Shown: positions 1-8,635, numbered from the stretch's first letter. The stretch: 64,000 nucleotides of DNA from Spiro-02 sp034114085 (GCA_034114085.1 JAXEWB010000040.1:62001-126000); one strand, 5' to 3'. Made by a program: numbers and translations. Notes: generated by a model from the sequence alone, not told the origin.

Positions 1-2
1 GG

Positions 3-1133
3 AATGCGAAAATAGCGTGCAGGCTCTCGCAGAATCCGGACCTGCTGCTCACCACGATCCTCGTAGGGAACAACGTGGTGAATATCAGCGCTTCGTCCCT
101 GGTCACGACGTTTACAATCCAAGTCTTTGGGAACCAGTTCGTAGGGCTTGCGACGGGAGTGCTGACCGTACTGGTACTCATGTTCGGTGAGATAACCCCG
201 AAACAGATCGCCCTTCACTACAACATCAACATCGTATTGGCGATGGCGTATCCTGTCCGTTTCCTGACAATCGTCCTTTTCCCCGTCATTTGGCTGTTCA
301 AAACGCTCAGCAGAGGCATCACCAGGTTGTTCAGCCGCAAAAAGCAGAACCAGATGTCCGTCGAAGGCATCATGCACGTCCTTGATGTCGCGGAAGACGA
401 GGGAGTCGTTGATGAATATGAATCCGACCTTGTCCAGCGCGTGCTGCATTTCAGCGAAACCCAAGTCAAGACAATCATGACGCATAGGACCGAAGTGTTC
501 AAAGTATCCGATCAGCTGACGTTGCGGGAAGCGTTCCCGTCAATCGTCGCGAGTGGATACAGCAGGATTCCGGTCTATTCCGAAACTCCTGAGGAAATTA
601 CCGGTATCCTTCTGCTCAGAGACATCCTCAAGGCGCAGGTGGACGGAAGGACTGATGAACCGATATCACACTTCGTCCATGAGCCGATATTCGTTCCGGA
701 AACCCGTCATGTCGATGATATGTTCTTCCAGTTCAAACGCGATAAATTGCAGATCGCCGTCGTCCTGGATGAGTACGGGGGGTTGTCAGGAATCGTCACT
801 ATGGAAGATGTAGCCGAACAGCTGTTCGGTGAACTGTACGATGAGCATGAGACTGGCGAGATGGAGCGGATCAAAGAGTCGGAGGGCTGTCCCGGCGCCT
901 ACTTGGTCCAGGCCGATACCCCGTTCCAGCAACTGGTGGATGAGCTTGACATCTCTTGGCCGCATGCGGAAAAAATCGGTACTGTCGCGGCATATCTCAT
1001 GGAACTGTCCGGCAGGATCCCCGTCGAGGGCGATGTACTGGAGTCCCCCATCGGAAGCTTCAGAATCCTTTCCATGAAAGGAAAACGGGTAGAACAGGTG
1101 GAATTCACCCCGCATGAGGCCGAAGAAGACTAG
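3..1133 (+). CDS. CorC/HlyC-type membrane protein (DUF21-CBS-CBS-CorC_HlyC), 5' end missing
   Basis: The reading frame is open from the first bases, so the gene starts left of the window; an internal GTG at 75 is not the true start. The visible part begins in the DUF21 membrane domain (the stretch LLTTILVGNN is typical), continues with hydrophobic segments to about residue 95, then two CBS domains (around ETQVKTIMTHRTEV and VHEPIFVPE) and a C-terminal CorC_HlyC domain with the IVTMEDVAEQLFGE motif. Family members sit in the inner membrane. They were first called hemolysin-like and are now linked to Mg/Co efflux or metal homeostasis. The exact substrate is not deducible. A strong terminator follows at 1161. 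Confidence 0.93.
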   Translation, partial: NAKIACRLSQNPDLLLTTILVGNNVVNISASSLVTTFTIQVFGNQFVGLATGVLTVLVLMFGEITPKQIALHYNINIVLAMAYPVRFLTIVLFPVIWLFKTLSRGITRLFSRKKQNQMSVEGIMHVLDVAEDEGVVDEYESDLVQRVLHFSETQVKTIMTHRTEVFKVSDQLTLREAFPSIVASGYSRIPVYSETPEEITGILLLRDILKAQVDGRTDEPISHFVHEPIFVPETRHVDDMFFQFKRDKLQIAVVLDEYGGLSGIVTMEDVAEQLFGELYDEHETGEMERIKESEGCPGAYLVQADTPFQQLVDELDISWPHAEKIGTVAAYLMELSGRIPVEGDVLESPIGSFRILSMKGKRVEQVEFTPHEAEED

Positions 1134-1160
1134 GCTCAATGGCGCCAGGCCGTCGAGAGA

Positions 1161-1210
1161 ACGCCGCAAAAGAGTGTCCAGACACTTTTGAACGGCGTCC
1201 TTTTTTCTTT
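1161..1210 (+). terminator. Rho-independent terminator after the CorC-type gene
   Basis: A long hairpin: outer arms ACGCCG/CGGCGT and inner arms CAAAA-AGTGTC/GACACTTTTG. A run of T residues (CCTTTTTTCTTTT) follows. It ends transcription 28-75 nt after the stop codon. Confidence 0.9.
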
Positions 1211-1523
1211 TGCAGGGGAAGGATGTTCGGCGCTCCTTCATTTTGCCCCCGCAAGAACAGGGCTGGAAATGTTATTTCGCGCTTCACATTCTTCCACAAA
1301 GCGTTGCTTTTTTTACCGCATATCAGTACCTCAGCGATATGGGCGATGTAGGCGACATGAGCAATGAGAGCGGCTTAAGTGACCTCGACGGCAAACCGTA
1401 TGGATAAGCCCGCGCCCGGAATATAGGCCGAAAGGGGAAAAGCCCACCGCTACACATATATGCCCGTCGCATCCATGAATCAACAATAATTATGGACACC
1501 GGTCGAACCAGCGGTTCTGATTC
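1211..1523. other. Intergenic stretch without a recognisable gene
   Basis: No ORF here has a ribosome site or family resemblance. The only structure seen is the ATATCAG...CGATATGGGCGAT element at 1320-1366, which recurs in another gap at 14358-14400. Confidence 0.5.
1320..1366 (+). repeat. Dispersed degenerate repeat, copy 1
   Basis: ATATCAG followed after 8 nt by CGATATGGGCGAT and a GGCGACATGAG tail. The 13-mer CGATATGGGCGAT and the leading ATATCAG recur in the same order and strand at 14358-14400, in the gap between the lipoprotein gene and the DUF4416 gene. Function unknown. Confidence 0.45.
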
Positions 1524-1802
1524 TTACGAAGTATGAGCCTCCAGGGCCCGTTGCCTTTGGGCATTTTCCCATGAATGGGTCGGATGGTCGCGCATGACGA
1601 ACTCCGCCTTGTCAGGATCCCCGCTTTCCAGTGTTTCAAGAATCAAGCGATGACGACATGTCCCGTCCTCGTTACCGCCGGACGCACGAATTCCATCGGT
1701 GATGAACTTCTTCAGGACGCCGGTCATGGACCCGACCAGTAGCGCAAGAAGCTCGTTGCCACTGAGCCTCCCAACCATACGATGGAATTCACATGTTTTG
1801 AA
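1524..1802 (-). pseudogene. Remnant of a GntR-family (FadR/FCD) transcription regulator
   Basis: Reading leftward from just after an in-frame TGA (1803-1805), the frame encodes EFHRMVGRLSGNELLALLVG and, further on, CRHRLILETLESGDPDKAEF. This is the typical end of an FCD ligand-binding domain: the FH..l...sGN.ll helix, then the H..il.al..gD...A..... helix. The N-terminal winged-helix DNA-binding domain and the first half of FCD are absent, and no start codon with a ribosome site is visible. It is therefore a C-terminal relic of about 90 codons rather than a working regulator. FCD regulators usually control carboxylate or sugar-acid catabolism; its former target cannot be told. Confidence 0.65.
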
Positions 1803-1882
1803 TCACCAGCGACCTTTTTATGCATATAGGTAGGAAATCAATGTGCAACGGTTCCCATATGGGCCGTAAAAAGGAGTTGGAC

Positions 1883-2482
1883 ATGACACAAAAACCATTT
1901 ACGAACATGACTGAAGCCGACATGAAATTCGGCTATTTCGTCATCGGACAAGGAGTCAAATATTGCAAACGACATTTGGGTGCCCCAGAGCAGTTCTTGC
2001 GGTTGATGGACATCGTGCAAGAAGAATTCAAGGAAGCCGGAATCAAGCTGGTCTACTATTGCGGTTTTCCAGATCAATATGTACTGATCGTCAAAATCAG
2101 GGACACTCAGGAGATGATGGCCGCCATGGAGAACCTCTCCTATGAATTTGCCAGACGGTTCAACCAAGGGACGAAACGGAAGGACAACCCCTTGACTCCC
2201 CAGATTTTGTATCATCCGATACTTACCAGCAGGATGATGTACGACATGATTCGGGATATATATGACGACACGGAATACAACAATCCCGGCTGGCTCCCGT
2301 TTGGAGGCGGCAGCGAACTATTGTACAAGGATGACGGATATATAGACAGGGAGGCATTGGAACAAGCTACGGGCATCCCCGCTATGGGATGGAGGGAGAT
2401 GATGAAACAGCCGAAATGCTGCACGACCCCGCCGAACCTGCCGGTCAGCTATGACAGGGAAGCGGGATATTTCCTCGACTGA
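1883..2482 (+). CDS. Y1 (REP-type) transposase-like protein with degenerate HUH motif
   Basis: 199 aa from the ATG at 1883, chosen because AAGGAG sits 6 nt upstream; an in-frame ATG at 1820 lacks such a site. I see a faint but ordered resemblance to Y1/TnpA-REP transposases. There is a YFVIGQG strand near residue 16, a helix with FLRLMDIVQEEF, then YYCGFPDQYVLIVKI where the family has Y..MPNHvHLL, then the helix ...LSYEFARRFNQ, and finally MIRDIYDDTEYNNPG resembling the lv.YI..NP region. The two metal-binding histidines of the HUH motif appear as Q and V (around residues 64-67), so nuclease activity is unlikely. It may be a domesticated or inactive relative. No flanking repeats were identified. 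The family call is tentative. Confidence 0.5.
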   Translation: MTQKPFTNMTEADMKFGYFVIGQGVKYCKRHLGAPEQFLRLMDIVQEEFKEAGIKLVYYCGFPDQYVLIVKIRDTQEMMAAMENLSYEFARRFNQGTKRKDNPLTPQILYHPILTSRMMYDMIRDIYDDTEYNNPGWLPFGGGSELLYKDDGYIDREALEQATGIPAMGWREMMKQPKCCTTPPNLPVSYDREAGYFLD

Positions 2483-2526
2483 CAATCCAAATCGTCGCTC
2501 ATGCCGGTGAAAAGGCTCCGTCTTTG

Positions 2527-2555
2527 TTGACTGAAAACAAGTGCGTAGGTATGAT
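2527..2555 (+). promoter_or_regulatory. Predicted leuS promoter, nearly leaderless
   Basis: TTGACT (2527-2532), 17-nt spacer, TATGAT (2550-2555). Only 7 nt separate the -10 from the ATG at 2563, so transcription would start at or next to the start codon. No Shine-Dalgarno precedes that ATG. Confidence 0.6.
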
Positions 2556-2562
2556 TGCCGGT

Positions 2563-5082
2563 ATGAGCAAATACCCTTTTAACGAGATTGAGAAAAAATG
2601 GCAGAAGTATTGGGAAGACAACGATACTTTCGCCGTGACTGAGGATCCTTCGATCCCACCGGAAAAGCGTCAGTATGTACTGGACATGTTCCCCTATCCA
2701 TCGGGAGCCGGTTTGCATGTAGGTCATCCGGAAGGCTATACGGCCACTGACATCTACTGTCGGTATCTACGGATGAATGGATACAACGTCCTTCATCCGA
2801 TGGGGTTTGACTCATTCGGGCTTCCCGCTGAAAACTATGCCATCAAGACGGGTACGCATCCGCGCATCTCCACAGAAAAGAACATCGACAACTTCCGCAA
2901 GCAAATCAAGAGCCTCGGTTTCTGCTACGACTGGAACCGTGAGGTATCCACTCACACCAGCGAATACTACCACTGGACACAGTGGATTTTCGAGCAGCTC
3001 TACAAGAAGGGGTTGGCGTACGAGTCCCACATGCCTATCAACTGGTGTCCCCAGTGCAAGACGGGTCTGGCGAACGAAGAAGTCAAGGAAGGCAAATGCG
3101 AACGTTGCGGTTCCCATGTCGTGCGCAAGAACATCAGACAATGGGTATTGAAGATCACCGCCTACGCGGACAGGTTGCTGGAGGATTTGGACGACCTTGA
3201 TTGGCCCGAGTCGGTCAAGCTGATGCAGCGCAACTGGATAGGTCGTTCGGAAGGAGCGTCGGTTCTCTTCAAGATGGAGAACGGCGACGACACGCTGGAG
3301 GTCTATACCACCCGATGCGATACGCTGTTCGGCGCGACCTACATGGTCATCGCTCCAGAGCATCCGTTGGTACGGCAAATCACCACCCCGGAACAAAAGG
3401 AGGCCGTCGAAGCATATCTCGACCAAGCCGCCCGCAAATCCGATCTGGACCGTACCGATCTGGCGAAAGAAAAGACTGGTGTATTCAGCGGCAGTTACGC
3501 CATCAACCCAGTCAACGGGAAGAAAATTCCAGTCTGGATCGCCGACTATGTATTGATCAGCTACGGCACTGGCGCCATCATGGCCGTTCCCGCCCACGAT
3601 ACCAGGGACTGGGAGTTCGCCAAGAAGTTCAACCTGCCGATCATCGAGGTCCTGAAGGGAAAAGTCGATGTCCAGGAACAGGCGTGGACCGAAGACGGCG
3701 TCCATGTGAATAGTGGCTTCCTCGACGGCATGAACAAAGAGGACGCTATCAAGGCGATGATTGCATGGCTGGAGGAGCGCAAGCTCGGACACATGGCCGT
3801 CAACTACAAGCTCCGCGACTGGATTTTCAGCCGCCAGCGCTACTGGGGAGAACCGATTCCTCTGGTTCATTGCCCGCATTGCGGAATTGTCCCCGTTCCT
3901 GAAAATGAACTTCCGCTGACGTTGCCGGAGACAAAGACCTATGAACCGTCAGGTACTGGAGAAAGCCCGCTCGCTAATGTTGAGGAGTGGGTAAACACGA
4001 CATGTCCTGTCTGCGGGGCGCAGGCGAAACGAGAGACAAACACGATGCCCCAGTGGGCAGGCTCCTGCTGGTATTATCTGCGGTATCTCGACCCCCATAA
4101 CACCGAACGATTCGTTGATCCAGAGAAAGAACAGTACTGGATGCCGGTCGATCTCTATGTCGGCGGGACGGAGCATGCAGTCTTGCATCTGCTCTACGCC
4201 CGTTTTTGGCACAAAGTTCTGTACGACCTGGGGCTGGTTTCCACAAAAGAACCGTTCCAGAGATTGGTCAACCAGGGAATGATTACTTCCTTCGCATTCC
4301 AGCGCAAGGACAAGACCCTTGTACCCACCGACCAGGTGGAAGAAACCGCTCCCGATGTGTTCGTTGAAAAATCGACTGGAGAGCAGCTTGAACGCATCGT
4401 TGCGAAGATGTCCAAGAGTTTGAAGAATGTTATCAATCCCGACGACATCATCAATGAATACGGTGCTGATTCCATGCGCATGTACGAGATGTTCATGGGG
4501 CCGTTGCAGGTCTCCAAACCCTGGTCGACTACCGGCCTTTCTGGTGTGTGGAGATTCCTCGACAGGGTCTGGCGTCTGGGCGATGAGCGGACGATCAGCG
4601 ACGCTCCGGCATCTCTGCAACTACGCAAGGTATTGCACAAGACAATCAAGAAGGTCACGCAGGATACCGCCACGTTGAATTTCAATACGGCGATCAGCCA
4701 GATGATGGTTTTGGTCAACGAGCTGTACAAGGCCGAAACCCTCCCTAGGGAAATCTGGGAGGCGTTGATCCTGTTGCTCGCACCCTATGTACCGCATTTG
4801 GCCGAAGAGCTATGGGCGCGCGCAGGACATGAGCCATCTGTCGCCAACGTGTCGTGGCCCGTCTACGATGAAGCGTTGACGGTCGACGATGAAATTGAAA
4901 TCGTCCTCCAGGTCAACGGCAAAGTGCGTTCACGTATCTCCATGTCGAAGGATGCTTCCAAAGATGAGTTGCTGGCAACGGCCAAGGCCGACGCCAAGCT
5001 TCAGGAATGGATTGGCGGCAAGGAAATCGTCAAAGAGATTGTAGTCCCCGGCAAGCTGGTGAATATAGTTGTCAAGGGCTGA
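2563..5082 (+). CDS. leuS: Leucyl-tRNA synthetase
   Basis: Charges tRNA-Leu with leucine in the cytoplasm. 839 aa from the ATG at 2563. The protein begins MSKYPFNEIEKKWQ, as bacterial LeuRS does, and the promoter -10 lies over the upstream in-frame codons, so the longer TTG/ATG starts are unlikely. Class I signatures are intact: the HIGH-type motif HVGH near residue 52 and KMSKS near residue 615. A CxxC zinc motif pair (NWCPQCKTG ... CERCG) lies before the CP1 editing insertion, which carries the threonine-rich YTTRCDTLFGATYMV segment. The anticodon-binding and C-terminal domains follow, so it is full length. It stands alone and faces the exported-protein cluster. Confidence 0.98.
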   Translation: MSKYPFNEIEKKWQKYWEDNDTFAVTEDPSIPPEKRQYVLDMFPYPSGAGLHVGHPEGYTATDIYCRYLRMNGYNVLHPMGFDSFGLPAENYAIKTGTHPRISTEKNIDNFRKQIKSLGFCYDWNREVSTHTSEYYHWTQWIFEQLYKKGLAYESHMPINWCPQCKTGLANEEVKEGKCERCGSHVVRKNIRQWVLKITAYADRLLEDLDDLDWPESVKLMQRNWIGRSEGASVLFKMENGDDTLEVYTTRCDTLFGATYMVIAPEHPLVRQITTPEQKEAVEAYLDQAARKSDLDRTDLAKEKTGVFSGSYAINPVNGKKIPVWIADYVLISYGTGAIMAVPAHDTRDWEFAKKFNLPIIEVLKGKVDVQEQAWTEDGVHVNSGFLDGMNKEDAIKAMIAWLEERKLGHMAVNYKLRDWIFSRQRYWGEPIPLVHCPHCGIVPVPENELPLTLPETKTYEPSGTGESPLANVEEWVNTTCPVCGAQAKRETNTMPQWAGSCWYYLRYLDPHNTERFVDPEKEQYWMPVDLYVGGTEHAVLHLLYARFWHKVLYDLGLVSTKEPFQRLVNQGMITSFAFQRKDKTLVPTDQVEETAPDVFVEKSTGEQLERIVAKMSKSLKNVINPDDIINEYGADSMRMYEMFMGPLQVSKPWSTTGLSGVWRFLDRVWRLGDERTISDAPASLQLRKVLHKTIKKVTQDTATLNFNTAISQMMVLVNELYKAETLPREIWEALILLLAPYVPHLAEELWARAGHEPSVANVSWPVYDEALTVDDEIEIVLQVNGKVRSRISMSKDASKDELLATAKADAKLQEWIGGKEIVKEIVVPGKLVNIVVKG

Positions 5083-5124
5083 TGTTCCTACGACAGTTTT
5101 GTCCGGGCCCTCGAACCATCCAAA

Positions 5125-5156
5125 CAAGAACCGCACCCTTTGAGGTGCGGTTCTTG
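5125..5156. terminator. Hairpin between convergent leuS and the exported-protein cluster
   Basis: Perfect 13-bp arms CAAGAACCGCACC/GGTGCGGTTCTTG with a short loop. It lies between two converging stop codons and probably ends transcription from both sides, although neither side has a long T run. Confidence 0.65.
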
Positions 5157-5172
5157 CTACATGGCACGACGG

Positions 5173-6366
5173 CTAGATGCCGGTAATGACATGGACGTAG
5201 ATATCCGTTGAATACACGCCGGCCAGCAGATCATCGGTAGCTCCCGTCAGCCGGATGTTCAGCGAACCATGGAAATCATAGTTCCAGATCGTTCCCTTGC
5301 CATTTCCTGTTACGTGTGAAGTCGAAAGTGCTTTCAGATAGTTTGAGGTATCCGAACTTCCTGTATATGCCGTGGTCCCGTCAAACTCAAGACCTGTGGG
5401 GACTAAACCTGTCGTTGAGGTAGGGACAATAACATATTCACAGGAATTATAGGCATTGGAGGCGCTTGAAGAATTATTTTTCTTGAATTCAAATTTCTGG
5501 CCGGCCACATTGTAGTCGGAAGAGCTGGAGACAAACAAATAATAGTCATTCGCCTGCGCCGTATTCGAGACCGTAATAAAATCGACATCCGCGATATGTG
5601 TCGGACCACTGCCGTTCTTGAGGTTGAAGGCGTTGGTGTTCACAGCGTCGGGAGTTACCACCAGCTGGGCGGAGTATGTCGGCTTCGTACCACCGAAATA
5701 CCCGTTCATATAGAAGGTCGAGCTTTCCGACATGTCGCCGGATGCTACAGTAACGGTCATCGCCCCCAGATAGTCGTCGCCGGCAGCCACGTTGCAGATA
5801 TCGGTGCTGACGCCAGGCAAGGTTCCGTCCGATTGCAGGACGGGGTCCAGAACGAGTACGACATCGATCCAGGCGGAAGAAACGTTGCCATAGTTGTAGG
5901 TTCCGTTCTGAGTCACGATGTTGACACCATCCGTCATCACCACTCCTCCATTGGTCTTTGGAAGCATGAACGAAGGAGCGATGAAATCGCCACCATACCC
6001 ATACCGTGGATAATTGGTGCTATTCTGGTTGGGAAAGTTCTTTTGAGACACGCGCGGCACCAGACACACGCTGAACGGACGTTTCAGAGAGGGGTCGCTG
6101 ACTGAAGTCAGATACCAATCACTGTCGAAGGTAACGGTAGTCAGCTCCGACGATTCCTTTACACCGACAACCGCGATAATCTGGCTGTCATTGTATCCAT
6201 CGGAAGCTCCCCACACGTTGGTTGGAAACCAAAACTTGTTGGATGCCAAATCTACCGTAGAACTAGTATCAAAACGTTGAATCCATATGTCGGCGGAAAA
6301 AAGCGCGGAGGATGTCATGAGAACCAGACTGAGAACGGTGAACAACATGCGATATGTTTTTTTCAT
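5173..6366 (-). CDS. Exported beta-rich protein, cassette B gene 4 (large subunit)
   Basis: 397 aa with a signal peptide (MKKTYRMLFTVLSLVLMTSS, cleavage after ALFSA). The start is fixed by GAGGAGGTGG. No known family is recognised. It is paralogous to the gene at 8636-9787. Matching blocks in order are WYLTSVSDPSLKRPFSV against FYFSHISNPTMKRAFFV, FMLPKTNGG against MVLPKASYR, and LVVTPDAVNTNAFNL against LIVTPTAAANTFNI followed by D(V)HF/DVDF. The last strand AGVYSTDIYVHVI matches GGVYRTNIYFYVI. It is rich in Ser, Thr, Gly, Asn and Tyr, which suggests an all-beta surface or appendage protein. It is the last gene of a four-gene leftward operon, 12 nt after gene 3. Confidence 0.85.
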   Translation of the reverse strand: MKKTYRMLFTVLSLVLMTSSALFSADIWIQRFDTSSTVDLASNKFWFPTNVWGASDGYNDSQIIAVVGVKESSELTTVTFDSDWYLTSVSDPSLKRPFSVCLVPRVSQKNFPNQNSTNYPRYGYGGDFIAPSFMLPKTNGGVVMTDGVNIVTQNGTYNYGNVSSAWIDVVLVLDPVLQSDGTLPGVSTDICNVAAGDDYLGAMTVTVASGDMSESSTFYMNGYFGGTKPTYSAQLVVTPDAVNTNAFNLKNGSGPTHIADVDFITVSNTAQANDYYLFVSSSSDYNVAGQKFEFKKNNSSSASNAYNSCEYVIVPTSTTGLVPTGLEFDGTTAYTGSSDTSNYLKALSTSHVTGNGKGTIWNYDFHGSLNIRLTGATDDLLAGVYSTDIYVHVITGI

Positions 6367-6378
6367 TTTTCCACCTCC

Positions 6379-6981
6379 TCAATCGCTTGTGATGGTAAAC
6401 GTGACCGTCGCCAGATATTCATCATCAGGAGCAAGGTCCAAAACACCGGCGCCGTCGGTGAACTGAAAGCGTATCGGACTGCTGTTGATTGAAATAAAGG
6501 AATCGGGGATTGATCCAGACGGTACATCCAGACGCCTGCTTACTGTATTGGCGGCATTCGAGTTTGTAGCGACAACCAATGCGTTATCCACGGTAAGCGT
6601 CGTTCCGCCAGAACCAGCGCAGGAATACAGATACTTAATGTACAATGAATAATTCAATATTTCTCCAGTGACGACGCCCTGCATCGGATTTACCGTAACG
6701 GACAAAGTCGTTGGGTAATAGTTGGTCAATAACGACCACGTGGCAATTTTCCGCCCTTGTTCCGGCCGTAATGTACTTTGAACATCCGTCCCCATGATAT
6801 CGAACGGCATACCCGTCGTATCACTGGAGGACGCGGCGGTAATGGGAGAGACCGAAACAGAATGAACCTTGCCGACGATTCCCTGGATGGGAATATGCCG
6901 GGAAGACGCAGGTTGAGAAACCGCTACGCAAATAACGGGAACCATCAGGAGGACTGTCAGAAACAAAATGGACTTTTTCAT
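6379..6981 (-). CDS. Exported beta-rich protein, cassette B gene 3
   Basis: 200 aa from the third of three consecutive ATGs (6981), which has the best spacing from AAGGGGGA; the open frame extends to 7011. Signal peptide MKKSILFLTVLLMVPVICVA. The body is Ser/Thr/Val rich with no catalytic motif. It pairs with the gene at 9796-10380: GRKIATWSLLTNYYPTTLSV against GLRIGTIDMTSNAESFTVSV, LNYSLYIKY against IDYRLDIFY, and the terminal strand DEYLATVTFTITSD against GQYISDITFNMVAD. The terminal G/D-x-Y-x-x-x-[IV]-T pattern recalls the last strand of pilin-like or spore-coat-U-like beta sandwiches. That is a structural guess only. No chaperone or usher gene lies nearby. Confidence 0.82.
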   Translation of the reverse strand: MKKSILFLTVLLMVPVICVAVSQPASSRHIPIQGIVGKVHSVSVSPITAASSSDTTGMPFDIMGTDVQSTLRPEQGRKIATWSLLTNYYPTTLSVTVNPMQGVVTGEILNYSLYIKYLYSCAGSGGTTLTVDNALVVATNSNAANTVSRRLDVPSGSIPDSFISINSSPIRFQFTDGAGVLDLAPDDEYLATVTFTITSD

Positions 6982-6995
6982 CATCATTCCCCCTT

Positions 6996-7700
6996 TTACT
7001 CTACAGTACATGTTACGGTGACGGTCGAGATGTATGTGGTGTCGGCGGGCGCGGCATTGTAGGAAGCACTGTCGAGCCGCAACTGCACGATGCCTGTGCG
7101 GGTGTAATCCCGTTGGGCGTCGGTTATATTTTTATTTGTATACTTCGAATCTGACTGACTGCTTTTTTTACGTTTGACAACACCGGATACGCTCAGTTCT
7201 CCGTCATCAAGAGAAACTCCCGCCGTGGTGCGACTGGAAGGCCATTCTTCTCTATAGATATATGTAGTCCACCCACTAACGGTAAGATATCTATATTGAT
7301 AACTAGGACTGGTTCCATAATCAGAGAGCCAGCCGTTCGCATTGTTGTACACGTCATTGAACTTGACGTTACCGGTGATTTCCGATCCAGAGCCATCGGC
7401 GGCGATAAAATTTGAGAAGGAAAAAGAAAGATCGACCCGCTGCATATTCCTTCCCGTCATGACAAACTTGAAAGCGGCGACATATCCGGAGAGCCAGTCC
7501 TCTCCATCTCCAAGATCAAGACTGCGACCAGGCCCCAAAGTATCCCCCGACAAGTTCTGCACCGCCAGCCGGACCCAGTCCACTCCGGTAGGGTCGGTAC
7601 GCTTGTACGCCGAAATGTTCATGTCCACACTGTCGGTAATGGCAAATAGCGAAGTGGCACAGAAGACACACAAGGCAATAACCGCCGCAACTCGTCTCAT
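6996..7700 (-). CDS. Exported beta-rich protein, cassette B gene 2
   Basis: 234 aa. Signal peptide MRRVAAVIALCVFCATSLFA. The ATG overlaps the stop of gene 1 by 4 nt (ATGA at 7697-7700), so the two are translationally coupled. It is paralogous to the gene at 10392-11087: the mature N-terminus MNISAYKRTD matches KRISAYKYGT, the core FKFVMTGRNMQRVDLSFSFS matches FSWVFSGNSIAPVTLSFTFS, and the end TYISTVTVTCTVE matches LYRIDVTVSCTTT. There are no cysteine-rich or catalytic signatures. The function is unknown; the cassette context suggests a subunit of a secreted or outer-surface structure. Confidence 0.84.
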   Translation of the reverse strand: MRRVAAVIALCVFCATSLFAITDSVDMNISAYKRTDPTGVDWVRLAVQNLSGDTLGPGRSLDLGDGEDWLSGYVAAFKFVMTGRNMQRVDLSFSFSNFIAADGSGSEITGNVKFNDVYNNANGWLSDYGTSPSYQYRYLTVSGWTTYIYREEWPSSRTTAGVSLDDGELSVSGVVKRKKSSQSDSKYTNKNITDAQRDYTRTGIVQLRLDSASYNAAPADTTYISTVTVTCTVE

Positions 7701-8266
7701 ACAGTCCTCACTTCGACGGCGATGTCCGCCTGATACGCATCGCCGGCAAGCGCAGATTGGACGTCTCTCAACCGTATCGCCAGTTTTGCGAACTCAAGGC
7801 TTTCCTCCGCCTTGCCCGCCTTGTCCCTAGTCACCAGATAGTCGGAGGTATAACCGCCGAGCCCTACTGTAAAAGGCGCTCCCGCAACTGGAGCGGTGTC
7901 ATCATAAATCGTCAAATCGTAGTAGAGGTATGCCGTGGAACCACCGGGCAACGCCATCTCGAACGGAGAACAGATAAAGCGAATTTGATATGTACTGGAG
8001 ATGTTCGTATCCACGAAGACCGTCGCGAAGATATCCGTCAATGTCGCATTGGCACTGATATGCGCCTTATTAATGGCAGAAGTTCCCGCCGCATCCCGAA
8101 CCACAACGGAACAGAATGGATCCTTGGGCTTGTTGATGACCATGGAAAACGCCATGTTGCCGTTTTCCACTGTCGCCGCCCATAGGCAATTCCCGCACAG
8201 ACAGAACAGGATACACGTCACGAGGAACTGCCACGTATGTCTATAACGATACAATCTAGGCTTCAT
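7697..8266 (-). CDS. Exported beta-rich protein, cassette B gene 1
   Basis: 189 aa from the ATG at 8266, chosen because GTAGGGA lies just upstream and a signal peptide follows directly (MKPRLYRYRHTWQFLVTCIL, cleavage near CLWA). Starting at 8335 would bury that signal. It is paralogous to the gene at 11090-11644: GNMAFSMVINKPKDPFCSVVV against GNFGLTFNVTSGEPLSLKVDM, and the terminal strand YQADIAVEVRTV against YRATIRVEVEGA. It is the first gene of cassette B, preceded by a near-consensus promoter at 8356-8384 and an 80-nt leader. The product is probably exported; its role is unknown. Confidence 0.82.
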   Translation of the reverse strand: MKPRLYRYRHTWQFLVTCILFCLCGNCLWAATVENGNMAFSMVINKPKDPFCSVVVRDAAGTSAINKAHISANATLTDIFATVFVDTNISSTYQIRFICSPFEMALPGGSTAYLYYDLTIYDDTAPVAGAPFTVGLGGYTSDYLVTRDKAGKAEESLEFAKLAIRLRDVQSALAGDAYQADIAVEVRTV

Positions 8267-8355
8267 GATATCCCTACTTTTCATCCATCTCGGAAAACGA
8301 TGCGCTTCTCTTGCGAATCGCAATTTTTTGACCACCAGCCGTGCAAGCTATAGTT

Positions 8356-8384
8356 AGTATGTTGCTTTGGATGACTTATGTCAA
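8356..8384 (-). promoter_or_regulatory. Predicted promoter of exported cassette B
   Basis: On the minus strand: TTGACA, 17-nt spacer, CATACT. The expected start is near 8349, about 80 nt before gene 1. It closely matches the cassette A promoter: both read TTGACATA at the -35 and CATA.T at the -10. Confidence 0.7.
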
Positions 8385-8635
8385 GTGATTATCAATATCA
8401 TTTACATAAAAATATAAACCAATGGAATATGAATTATACATTTTATTATTTTATATGTAATTAAAATAAAATATCTTATGACACACTCTATATAAATATT
8501 ATAACTATATACAATCAGTACAAATATATATACTGATTGTACAAGATAAAGTATTTCAACTTTCTTAACATGAGACACAATTACATCGCATAAAATATCT
8601 TTATCAAATTACATGATAAATAAATATCTAGATAT
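8385..8635. other. Very AT-rich spacer between the two exported cassettes
   Basis: No gene. The sequence is strikingly A+T-rich compared with its neighbours, with many TATATA-like runs. It holds the 11-bp inverted repeat at 8510-8541. Confidence 0.6.
8510..8541. repeat. 11-bp perfect inverted repeat between cassettes
   Basis: TACAATCAGTA (8510-8520) and TACTGATTGTA (8531-8541) around a 10-nt A/T spacer. It lies about 95 nt beyond the stop of cassette A gene 4 and 125 nt upstream of the cassette B promoter. It could be a weak terminator of cassette A or an operator. Confidence 0.6.

Noticed and set aside
75..1133. GTG at 75 as the start of the CorC-type gene
   Set aside because: The frame is open to the window edge and the upstream residues fit the DUF21 domain, so the true start lies outside.
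2812..3879. Open frame of 355 codons on the minus strand
   Set aside because: Antisense to the catalytic part of leuS.
8448..8470. TGTAATTAAA near 8455 as a fifth operator site
   Set aside because: It matches only part of the palindrome and lies in AT-rich DNA where chance matches are frequent.
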